Under the pieces are notes generated by a model, which saw nothing but the letters and a program-made list of their open reading frames with translations, searched no databases and was not told where the DNA came from. From assembly GCA_914767715.1 (NCBI GenBank), contig OU612068.1, forward strand, positions 7,938,001-8,002,000: 64,000 nt of DNA, given 5' to 3'. Within the stretch, counting starts at the first letter, position 1. Each line of letters begins with the position of its first letter. The translations under genes and the position numbers were made by a program. This document shows positions 51,701 through 62,341 of the stretch, in pieces. This DNA comes from Membranipora membranacea. Its lineage: Eukaryota; Bryozoa; Gymnolaemata; Cheilostomatida; Membraniporidae.

Positions 51701-54700
51701 CTTAATCAAGTTCACAATAACTCATTGGAAGATGACGTATTGAAAAAAACTGCATCGGTCCAATCATCATTACTAGCAACAGAACCGGAGTTAGGGGTTA
51801 ACTTGATCAACATTAGGCCCTAACGAATTTTTTTTTTAATTTTTATTTGATTATGTTTGTAGGAGACCATGACTATGGCATATGCTGAAAGTCCAATGCC
51901 AGACTACAGCTTATCTCATTATCATACAGCTGGCTCTGGATACCCTGGTGCCCCCTCTGCTCACCCTGGGGCCTCCCCGGCTCATCTTGGTGCATCACCT
52001 GGACACCCAGGCTTCTCTATAAACCAGTCACAGTACTTCACTGGAGTAACTGTTCCTTCCGCAACTCTAGAAATGAATGATAACGCATTCATCTCACACG
52101 ACATGTACTCTGTCGAGTCTAAGTGAGTCTCAATGAAAGTTTAAAATGATTCATAATTTCGCTTTCTGTTTGCAGAATACAAGTTTTTTAATTTAGTTTT
52201 GCCATATTGTCGATCACAACCTGACAGTCTAATTTGATCTCAAAACTCAGGATTATATAAAAACCATTGAGGAGCAGATGATATATGATACATTGCTATA
52301 AGGACCCCGTCGACTGCAATTATTCAGCAGAAGCAGAAGTTCTCTTTTGGTAAAATTACCGTTGAGTATTTAATCATAATGGTTGAATATTTTATTTTTA
52401 GTCTGAAGCCAAATGATGGCTGCGGATGTGTAATCAACGGAGAGCCTCGCCAGCTCAGAGCACTGGCTCAATACTGGGAGAAGCTCAAACAGAAACTACA
52501 GGGAGGAGGCAAACAGAACAACATCATCCATAAAACAGAAACTGATGGCGTCTTACTACAAGGAAAGGTTTGTAGCCTGCCGCCTCTCGTATTTTGTGGT
52601 GATCAACTAAAACCGCAAACATAAATTTATTATTAAGTCTATGTCAGTACTTGTCATTGGACTACATACGATGACATACATGACGATAACATACGATGTG
52701 GCTACAATCTTTCACTGTAGTTAAGTGGATTGAATTTTTATCCAGGAAGTGATGATTTAATGCTTTGAAGATTCTTGTTTCTAATGTACTCCAGGGACCT
52801 TAGTTAGCTGTGACGAAGATTTTTAGCCAATGGCTAGCAGGAAATTTTGTATTGACCAGAGCATGCTTAGTAAATATTGTTTGTGACGTAATAACTGTGA
52901 GTTCCTGGACACCCTTGAGATGCATGTAACTGGTCAAAATTGAAATTATTCATGATTCTCATTGTAATGATTACCATTTTGAATGAGCCTATCGCAATTG
53001 CATGGCACTTCATAGTATCATAGCCAATATATAGGCAACTTGAAATACATAAGCAAAACAATGTGAGCTACAAAAAACAATAACATTTCTGTCATTTGTT
53101 TCCAGAGCAGTGGTATGGCTGCAGTTGATGGACAGTATAAGAAGAACAAAGAATGGAGAAAAGTGACGTACATCGGATCTGGTGTCGCTGGTAAATGTTA
53201 CCTCGCTGTTGATATGCGGACAGAAGCTCAATTTGCTGTCAAAAAGGTCAGTGGTCTCCATTGGAGGTTGTCAGTTTGCTGGTTAGTCCAATGTGTGCTA
53301 TACTGTATTGGTTATCAAAGCTTTGTGATATTTCGAAGGGGTCAATATCTTTGTCATTGACAACCTGAAACATGCCATAGGTATTAATCTAAAAAGCATG
53401 AAATAATTTACTGTATACAGCACAACATACTAGAAATTTTAAACTCGTTTGTGATGTAAATACTTACAGATTGAACTGTTGAAGTACCAGGCTGAGGAAC
53501 TGGAACATTGGACAGAGCTCGAACATCCAAATCTTGTACAGATGTTTGGAGCTCTGAGAGTAAACAATAAAATCTACATATTCAGTGAATTCTATGCTGC
53601 AGGTAGGTCTGATTTTTGAATGGTGATGGGTGTTACAGAGATGTGCTATACTCACAATAAAAACATTGTAGAAAATATAATATCTTGACTGGACAATAAA
53701 CCAAAATAGTGTCTCCTCCAAACTGGGCAACATGACGTCACAGTGAGATAAAGTTGCCTGCTGAATATATGAAGTGTTCCACTCTACTACGTTTATGGTT
53801 TCAACGTTTGTCTTGTATGGAAAAGCAGCTACTATATTATAATATATGTAAAATATAATATAATATAGCAGCTACTATATATAGCAACTGATTCTGAGGT
53901 CTGTGATTGTTATTTTTTTTGCAATTTCAGGCAATGTAGCTGATTTCATTGATCAGAGCCACATGCTCGATCAGTGGCTCAGCGTCTACTTTCTACAACA
54001 GCTGCTCGATGCTTTGACTTACCTCAAGAGAAAAGGTGTACTACATGAGGATATCAAAGGTATATCAAACATCCCCTTTCTGAACTAAAGAATCAGAGAG
54101 GGGTAAACTCCCATTTATATTAGCTTGCATTATTGAGAATCTTGTTGAACTACTTTATAATTACTGTATACTGGACTGGAAAACTCACAGGTTAGGTAGA
54201 ACACCATTAGCAATATCAGCATTATAAGTAATAATCCATCATTGAGAGTCAATTACACTCTGTAAATGTTGCTTATTTTGGTATTTTTATTTCAGCTGAC
54301 AACATATTTTTGAAACCTGACTCTTACCAGCTTGGACTGGGAGATTTTGGCTTATGTAGAAAAAAGAAATGTCCGCCCAATGAAAAACCTGTTGGAGGTG
54401 AGTCTTCTCCATGTGTCATTACCTTGAATCTTTCCCTCCCTACCTTAACCTCAAACTCCAGCATGTAATATTTCTATGAGGGGAACCTTATATTTCCTAG
54501 CTTTGTGGCTCCTCGACAAAATGCAAGCAGTTGATAATATTAATTTAACTTTTTATCGTGTTTCTAATCCTTTCATAGTGATACTTATCTGGGTTGTTTT
54601 ATAGGTATGCATCACTGGAGCCCAGAGAAGGCTAAAAGTGAAGGTCACAGCTTCCCATCTGATGTGTGGGCTGTAACATGTACCTTTGTTCACATGCTGT

Positions 54701-57700
54701 CTGGTGATCCTCCGTGGAGAAGACGATTCAAAGATGTTCCCATCCTCCATTTCACTGTATGGGAAATTTTCTGTTTTGATTTGATTATCTTTATATATTA
54801 TATTGGATGTTTTTCTCACATTTCGTCAACTGGCAGCCCAGGGAAATTAAGCGAAAAATGCCCCTCTGACTCACAAAAACTCAAGTCCATTTATAGTTAA
54901 ATACCCTGTGATACCGTTTGAGACACTTTGATGTTGCTGTTGGATTTTTGTTTGTTTCCGGTATCAGTACGGGTCTACGGACTGGATCCTGATGGGGCAC
55001 AGGAGCTTCCTGACACCACCGTGATACGCTCGGAATTGAGCAGGGGACCTCTCGATTGAAAGACCCATGCCTTACCCTTTGCACCACGGCCGCCCCACTG
55101 GCTCAAAACTTAATTCAAAATAATAGAATAAAGCAGTAGTAATACACAGCTACAGATGCTCCCACCGCCCACACCCCCACCGCCCACACTCCCACCGCCC
55201 ACACTCCCATGTCATTACTTATATTTTTTTTACAGATTGGCAGTTTTTCTCCTCCTGTTGAGGATATTCCAGAAGGTCTAATAGAGATGGTACATGAACT
55301 GATCAAACGTGCCTGGACTTGTGATCCTAATGAACGTCCCACTGCTCAGGACCTATTACAGGATGACTGCTTCCAGATCCTCAACTGTAAGGTTTTCTCA
55401 TGGCCTAAATGGTATCAAGTTACCACTCGCAATCATTGCTTGATTCATTTACATGTATTAGTTTGGTAGTGGAGATTTCTGTTCCTATAAAGACACCCTT
55501 CCTCAGCCAAACAACATCCATCAATTTACAGTGTTGTCCTTTTCATTTGCCAAATGAATTAAAAAGTGAAGTAATTCTTGGGACTGTAAACAGACTAGGT
55601 GCCAACTTAGTTGTACATCAGAGTCTCAGGGTCGACCTCTAGATACTGTAGTGGCATAATTTATCTTAAAGTGTTATTGTGTTGTAGACGATCATATGGA
55701 TCCGGTGTTTAGAAGTCACATACCGGAGATCATGGAGGACGAAGAGATGGAAATGTCTGGTCTAGAGATGTCTAATTATTCACTTGACTCTATACTTGAG
55801 GGAATAGATGATAAACAGAATGCTATAGAGTATATACAGAGCCTGTGTGCTACCATCAGTCATGAGGTTTGTATTTTATTTGATGCCTTTTTAACCTGCC
55901 TTTTCACAAAAGAACCACATTGAAAGTCAATTGCCTTTTATGCAATACATATGTCATAAATGTTATGAAAAGTTCCATTTTTTTCCAGTCATCGACTATT
56001 ATCCTTTCAAGATAGCTGAGAATGTTTCTTTTACTAGCATACTTGGTGAAACCAGACATTAGAGGCATGCTGGTGTAGAAAGCCAGCATTGTTTCTCACA
56101 CATTGGATGAAATGCCTGCAGATAATATCCCACGTTCTTCTTATTCACTACTGTGTTGGTGGATTGAACACATTTGAATATTTTATATCACCAGGAAACC
56201 GAGTCAGGACAAACTGGAGGGGCTGCCAGTGGAGCAACGGGTGGAGCATTCGGGGGTGTTAGCACCACCCCTCTAGCTAGCCCGAGTGCTACATCAATGA
56301 GGAGACAGTTTTCTGTACGAGCACCTCAGATGGCGAGTATAGTCGAGGAGGATTTATCTCTAGGTGCATCTTTATGTATGGATATACCATTAAAGGTAAT
56401 TATTGTACTAGATGTGATTTGTCACATCATCTCAGAGACACATACTATAACTACATGTCAGTCTCGTTGGTATGTTGATCTAATTTTCCTCACTTGCAAA
56501 TCAACCCATGAGAAATCTCTTCTGTTACTTCCATAAACATATGAATACTCTACTTTTTGGTTATTTCTCATCGTTTTGTTAGATAGTTGAGGCAAATTGG
56601 TTCCTACAAAAATAACCTCTGTATGAGTCCTGTCCAGTGGTTCTGTCCACTCATTCTGTAAAGCTAATATGGGCATAGATGTGCATCAATTTATATCTAC
56701 AAGTTGTAAATATTTTAAGCGTACTCTTTTTTTTCAAAATGACATAATTATAATGATAGTAATCTTTATTTTATTATGTTGAAGGAAGAGAAGGAGCGAC
56801 CTGCTATTAGCCCACTGATCATGCCTGATAACGCGACACTAGCTAAGCGTATGGAATACGGCAAACACAGAAGTGATACCAGCCCTTCACCTAGCACTCT
56901 ATCTGGGGGAGATTGTATGTATCACTTTAACCTGAACACACGGTCATGGATATTTGAAATTTTGAAGCAATTCTTGTGTAAAAAATACAACTGATCTTTT
57001 CTAGTGAAGCAGTTTGGCTAGGCACAGTTGGGTTGTGCTACATTTTAAGAAATTCTTTTCACTCAATGCAAAGAACAACACTATGGCAGATCATTTTACA
57101 TGTGTACCATATTCTTGTTGTTCTCGTTATTGTCATTTTTATTTTACTCTGATCAATATGAATCTATGATAAGTCAGTATAGATCACATCTCATATGTTA
57201 ACAAGCTGTATTTTTTTTGCAGATTTCTCAGGTAGGAGAGAGTTACACAGAAGTGACACTAGTCCTGCTGCTGTCTCGAGTTTGAGCTCAACCCATGAAC
57301 TGAGCGATCAACTACGCGGAGAAAAAGATATATTCAGTCTCAACCCTGGTCAGTTTTCTCCAGAGGGTTTTAACGCCCTTGTCTGTTCACATGGTCTTAA
57401 GGAGCTGACACAGCTGGGCTTTGCCCAGCAGAGCACCAGTCAAAGATTTAAATAGAGAGTTGTGGCATCAAGACATCTAGCCAGTAGCTTTGTATGGAGT
57501 TATATGAGCTCTCAAAATGTAGGGAGTATCTTTCTCCCCAGCCATCTACCATAAGTGATGACAAAAGTTGACCCTGACCAATCAGGTGCCTTTAAAATCT
57601 AGCTGAGATACAACACTAATAAAAATGTTGGATCTCTTGCTAGATGTTTTGATGCCACAACTCTCTATTTAAATTTTTTACTGGTGGCTATGCTGGGCAA

Positions 57701-60412
57701 ATGTGGCAGCAGTGGTTTAAGTAGCTGATGATGAGTTGCAATAATGCTTTACATATGAATCGAGGATACTGGGCCTATCTATTTAACTTTCCACGTCAAG
57801 TATATATGGCCATAGAAATTCTCCTACCCCTATGTATAGGAGGGGTGGTATGGTGGTCCCTCCACAGTGGTGACCTATCTGTGTTTTTTTACACATACTA
57901 TTTTTCTGTTCACAGGAACCTCAGGCTATGGCACAGCAACATCATCCTACCACTATCCCCCTAATGATGACAGTATGTCTCTGAGGCTATCTTCTAATGA
58001 GCCAACATCTTCTCATCAAGGGTAAGTTAAACATGATGCTCATAATATTTAAATGTTTTGTTTTGCAAAACTGGTGGGTCAAAATGCAAAATAGTTGCAG
58101 TGAGGAAAGATCAATTATCTCATTCTAACCTCTAACCCCTTGCTCTAACTTCAATAATTTAATAAAGTGTTTGTCAAAGCATTCCGCTACTTAAACTATA
58201 CTGGATGTGGGGTTTCTACTGAGTGCTCCTGATGTGATGGGTCTAACAATCTGTCTAATTCAGACCTTCCCATGTAGCAGACAGCATGTCAGAAAACTGT
58301 TCGAGACAGTGTCTAAGCTGTGCTCAACTCAACTCTAAATTATTGAGACCAGTTCAAATAAATATCAACAATTATTCAAACGTTTAAGCACAGTTGCAAT
58401 TGTATTTTTGAAAGATATATCTACATATCTATTTTTAGGCATGTATCTGCTTATTATGACCCAACTAGCGGAACATGGCCAGATTCAGCCCCACCCATAT
58501 GGACTACAGCTACAGAACCGATGACTGTTCCCTACCATACTGCCTCTCCCTATAGTACACACCTGAATATGATGGAGCCAATAGCACTAAAGCCTGATCT
58601 GAGCCCTAATCGATCGGTGAGAACCAGCAACATAATGATCAATGTCACAAACAATTTTTTGCAATAGTTAAGACTAGATCTTCAATTTGTGAGAGCAGTT
58701 TTATTACAATACTCTATTATGTTATCAAGAAAACGAGTAAGTGATGCATAATAACTGAATTTTAGATGCATGCAAAGCCAGGAATTAGCCTCAATTAATT
58801 ATTCTGTATTGCTCTATAGTCTTTGAGAGTGTATTTTACTGCTTTATTTGACAGTCTGCCCCGTTGGTGAGCTTTGATTATGATGGTAGTATGAGGAATC
58901 TAAGGGAATCTCTATCATCATGTAAGTTACCTTCTCTTCAAATCTCAGAATCTCAGAATATTAGTTGACCCAAAGCCATGAAGACCAATCACCAAATTCC
59001 AAGATTTGTTAATTTGAATTTTCTTTGTCAAAGATGGATGCTTAGTAGTCCAATATCCCCACATAAATACCATCTGAGTTCCATATTCAATACATTAGTA
59101 TTAGCATGGGCGTCAGAAGGATTTACCAAGGGGTGCTCCTTTTAGCTGTGGAGCAGTTAGTGGCATGTGTAAGCGGGGAGGGGCGCCCAAGCGCCCTCCT
59201 GCCGACGGAAATTTTTTTGAAATTCGAACCCAAAAAGAGACATTCTGGTACATACCAGCCAACTTTTATGGATGAGCAACACCAAGCACGATACCAAAAA
59301 TATTTAACAGCAACAGCCTCTTGCCCGGGCCCCGATTGAAAGTTCTAGCGATAAAAGAAAACATTGAGTTCCAATTGTTAAAAAAAAAAAAATTTTAAAC
59401 CTCCCAAGGGGTGCTCACTTGAGCACCCTGAGCACCCCTTCTGACGCCCATGAGTATTAGTGTCTTTTTGTGACTCTTTTTATTTATGATTTGTTAGAGC
59501 TAAATATGCTTGGAAAAATAACAGGAAACAACTTCCTAGGTTGTATTACTTTGACATCCTGTAGTGTGAGTGACATTCCAAGATCTTCATATATTATAAT
59601 TTTGACATATTACCTGAAAGGTCGGTCTTATTATTACTCTAACTTTTATTGTTATTTCTATCTGTAGCTGTAAACGGAGGGGTTGAGACAAAGTCCATAT
59701 TGACTATAGTAAATGGTAATACACAGCTGGATGATATAGAAGTCTTAGTCAGAGCTAATGAGATATGGAGCGACATCGTGGAGACTAACCTTCACAAGGT
59801 AAGGTATTATATTTACTTCTGGCTCTGCCCTCAGTCAGTTCTAGCCTGTCTTGACAAGCTTGTCCATACAGGCTAAGTTAGTTCATGAGTCCGCTGGTAA
59901 GTGTGTCAATGATACATAAACATGAAATTAACGCCATGCTTGTGTCACCACTTTGGCCACTTTAAGCTGACTACAAATTGGGTTGGCTATTATCAATTTT
60001 TAGCTCAAATTACTTATGTATCCTTGCGCTTTTGAAGCAGTGGCTTTTTACACATACTGAAGTAGTGGTAGGGTGAGCAGCAAAATGTGGTTTATGATTG
60101 AATATCGAAAGAAAAATTTGACTGGGCCAAAATGATGGTTTTTTTTAAATGCCAACAAATTTATGTTGAATGTTACTCAATCTGAGTTTTAATGAGCTGT
60201 TTTTCTAAAAGAGCATGCTGCTTTCTATGCAGGTTGCTGCTTGGAATATTAATCCTTACACATATTATCTGGAGAATGGCGAAGAAATAGCCTTACATCA
60301 AGAAGTACCCAAGAATAAAACTAATGTGTATATTTACCAAACCAAGGAAGGATCGAGCTGGCATATCAACAACGGCCGCATAGAGCACACCAAAACTCGT
60401 ATCAGATGCTGA
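48789..60412 (+). CDS. MAP3K14: NIK (MAP3K14)-like kinase with N-terminal TAZ-like zinc domain
   Basis: Twenty-one exons: 48789-48935, 49175-49610, 49879-49998, 51140-51315, 51863-52122, 52402-52567, 53106-53246, 53470-53602, 53931-54059, 54296-54397, 54605-54756, 55236-55386, 55688-55866, 56195-56395, 56785-56914, 57223-57348, 57916-58021, 58439-58616, 58855-58921, 59668-59798, 60233-60412. Sum 3,411 bases, 1,136 residues. Seen: a Cys/His cluster at 73-137 with three HxxxC pairs, as in TAZ zinc domains; a low-complexity linker with PGASPAH-like repeats; a kinase domain at about 452-703 (GSGVAG 459-464, AVKK with Lys481, HED 565-567, ADN 570-572, DFG 586-588, SPE 609-611); a Ser/Gly-rich region; and a C-terminal module at 1034-1136. 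AVKK followed by a YQAEEL-type helix, and KADN after the catalytic loop, point to NIK over other MAP3Ks. Known: NIK activates IKK-alpha in non-canonical NF-kappaB signalling. The TAZ-like part is not found in human NIK as I know it. The symbol marks the closest family, not proven orthology. Confidence 0.88.
51519..51700. repeat. GTAT/GTATGTATGC microsatellite
   Basis: A long run of GTAT units, with a regular GTATGTATGCGT variant in the middle, in kinase intron 4. It stays open in several frames on both strands only because the unit lacks stop codons. Confidence 0.9.
54943..55096 (-). mobile_element. tRNA-derived SINE (possible) in kinase intron 11
   Basis: On the - strand GGCCGTGGTGCAAAGGG resembles an A box, and TGCTCAATTCC about 38 bases on resembles a decayed B box. 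The body downstream (GTATCACGGTGGTGTCAGG) is not tRNA-like. Boundaries are approximate and no target duplication was found. Confidence 0.4.
55160..55209. repeat. Minisatellite, 15-base unit CCCACCGCCCACACT
   Basis: Three and a half copies, with one C/T variant, about 26 bases before the acceptor of kinase exon 12. It is C-rich on the + strand. Confidence 0.8.
57420..57701. mobile_element. MITE with about 62-base inverted repeats in kinase intron 16
   Basis: Arms at 57420-57481 and 57639-57701 match as complements over about 62 bases with only a handful of differences, including an unbroken ATTTAAATAGAGAGTTGTGG block. The 157-base centre is non-coding. No clear target duplication was seen. 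The left arm supplies the stop codon if intron 16 is retained. Confidence 0.75.
59105..59452. mobile_element. hAT-type MITE in kinase intron 19
   Basis: 348 bases with perfect 16-base terminal inverted repeats (CATGGGCGTCAGAAGG), flanked by a perfect 8-base direct repeat AGTATTAG (59097-59104 and 59453-59460). An 8-base target duplication is characteristic of hAT transposition. The open frame across it (from 59106) is a by-product of the repeat; there is no transposase. Confidence 0.85.
59842..59875. repeat. Palindromic repeat, family B copy 2
   Basis: TAGCCTGTCTTGACAAG and its imperfect complement meet at a central AAGCTT, with two mismatches. It lies in kinase intron 20. Confidence 0.65.
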
Positions 60413-61356
60413 TCGATCGGTTAGGAATTAAGAGATTCAAAGATTGATTCTGAAATAAGCAAATTATTTTTAGGATACATCTAGATACTTATGTTCTCAC
60501 TTGATGATCAAGCTAGCTTCCAGTAGATCATCTGTGTTTATATTTTTTAAGCAGACGCAAAGCTTCAAATAAATATGGAGTTTTAAGCTGGTTGGAATGA
60601 CTATTGTTTGATTTTCAGCTTTTTTTTCCAAAATTCATTCTATTATCTCTTACGGGTTCATATTATTTTTTGTATTAATAATTTCATAACGAGCCAGTCA
60701 CATTGGAGGCTCAAAATTTAATAGATTCTTTTATATTCACTTATTTTCGTATTTTTATAATGATTTCCCTCTTACTCGCTGATGATAATTAAACGGAACA
60801 GTACCTCATAGAGGTTCTATCAATTCTCATTTATACCGTATTTTCTCTTTATAGCCTTCCTACTAATCGTGCTGTGGTTTTACTCGAAACTAAAGCAAAA
60901 AAAAAGAAAACACTTCATCTGAACCCGCACAGTTGGCACTCCTGGTGATTGTCCTCTCTTTGCGATGAGGACGTAACTTTGCTTTATATTTGAAGGAAGA
61001 AGTTAGATGTCATTGCATCATTCTCCCTGATTGCATTGGCCATGATAAGTAGAATAGTCTGGACTCTGGTTGTGTAGTCACGGTCACATGCGTGAAGAGC
61101 CCAGATTACATAGGTTGATAAATCTGATAAGGTTACCTAGCTTTTATCATTAAATTAAATTAATATAGTCATGTATGTACATATTACATCAAAACAGAAA
61201 AAAACTCTTCACATTTTGTCCTTTGGTAACTATCCACCTTCCACCATTCAATTGATCATGTAGAAACTTGAATACAGGAAAGTGGTGTGTGACAAATGAA
61301 GGTTTACGCCTGCACTTTTTTTTTCTTGTTTTGATCTCTTTGTCTGTAATTAGAAG
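60413..61356. other. Convergent intergenic region after the kinase gene
   Basis: Kinase 3' UTR with AATAAA at 60568-60573, then AT-rich sequence up to the stop of the small - strand gene. No further gene seen. Confidence 0.5.
60568..60573 (+). terminator. Poly(A) signal, kinase gene
   Basis: AATAAA about 155 bases past the kinase stop codon. Confidence 0.55.
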
Positions 61357-62341
61357 TTAACAGCCGAATGTCTCATAAGGGCAGACAGGTTTACAGCAGA
61401 ACTGTTGCTGCCTTCTCCAGTATGCTGCCATATAAGGCTGAAAGTAGATCTGTAGATATGCTGAGTACGGGTGGATGTAGGCTCCTGGTCCTTCAAACAA
61501 TAAATCATGTTAATACAATAAACGTTTAAACTCTTCATTGTTAAACTGCCAGCATCAAGTTGTAGATCAGGCTACTCGCTGACAATTCATAAATATATGT
61601 GAAAGGATTGTAGGGGTAGATATATCAATTAAAATATATGAAGAATATTGAATTAAATTAGGACAGTGGACAGTCATAAAGTCACCTGTGCTGAGTTCAT
61701 GAATCTAAATGAAATCCATGTACATGAAATAGCCTAGCCTGTCTAAACAAACGTTGTTGTGGGGGGGGGGGGGACAACCCATCAACAACAAAGCTTGTCC
61801 AGACAGGCTTGAGGTAGCCTTACGTACTGGTGATTGCTGGGCGTGACCTTCCTGTCCTCCATCCTCGTCCTCCACCACCGCTGCTGCTGTAACTGCTTCC
61901 GCTAGACGATGAACTGTCTGCCAAAATTGTAATATGAGGAAGTGAAGTCAATGATGATTTGTTGACATACCTTGAAACTTGTTAGTTCTAACCAGTTGGA
62001 TGACACGAACTAGTTCCTCTTACCCACATGTAATAATTTTTCAACTGATGATGACGGATTATACAGTAGTATATCACTTCTGTGTGCATATTTTGCAGAT
62101 AGTTACTATCCCCCAGATGTTATGTCAACCTCATAACACAAAATGGTGTCATTGTTTTTTTTTACTAAGTGTGACACCACTATAAATATTTTTCTAACCT
62201 TGTAAGCGAGCAGGTATTTGAGAACATAATTTTTTTTTTCTTAAGAGAAAAGACCTCGGGTTACAAATTTACAAGCAGAAAACATATAATCTTACCAGAT
62301 GACGATGAAGAATCTGAATCTGGGTCATAGAATAATCCCAT
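61357..62341 (-). CDS. Small orphan protein, Ser/Gly-rich then aromatic/Cys-rich (89 residues)
   Basis: Three exons in transcript order: 62341-62296, 61917-61828, 61490-61357; 270 bases, 89 residues, both junctions phase 1 with good donors (GGTAAGA, AGTACGT). Seen: MGLFYDPDSDSSSSSD, then a Ser/Gly run and an RGWRTGRSRP basic patch, then a third exon rich in Tyr, Gln and Cys ending YWRRQQQFCCKPVCPYETF-GC. The frame holds across both splices although each exon is short and biased, which argues that it is real. I do not recognise the family. There is no signal peptide in this model; an extra upstream coding exon joined at the CAG at about 62353-62355 is possible. The four closing Cys could form disulfides or bind metal. 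Confidence 0.55.
61736..61810. repeat. Palindromic repeat, family B copy 3, with internal poly-G
   Basis: AGCCTGTCTAAACAA on the left is answered by TTGTCCAGACAGGCTT on the right, with a second paired pair GTTGTTG/CAACAAC inside and 13 G (61761-61773) next to it. It lies in intron 2 of the small orphan gene. Confidence 0.65.

Noticed and set aside
51424-51823. Overlapping frames rich in Tyr, Met, Cys and Val on both strands
   Set aside because: They are translations of the GTAT microsatellite, which lacks stop codons in most frames.
53826-53890. Repeated AGCAGCTACTATAT flanking an AT-rich stretch, as a transposon footprint
   Set aside because: The two copies are direct repeats around simple AT-rich sequence with no inverted ends; more likely slippage or local duplication.
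54943-55096. Candidate tRNA gene on the - strand
   Set aside because: No cloverleaf with paired acceptor stem can be drawn and the B box is degenerate; kept only as a possible SINE.
59106-59339. 77-residue frame starting inside the hAT-type element
   Set aside because: It begins one base inside the terminal repeat and shows no transposase motif; explained by the MITE.
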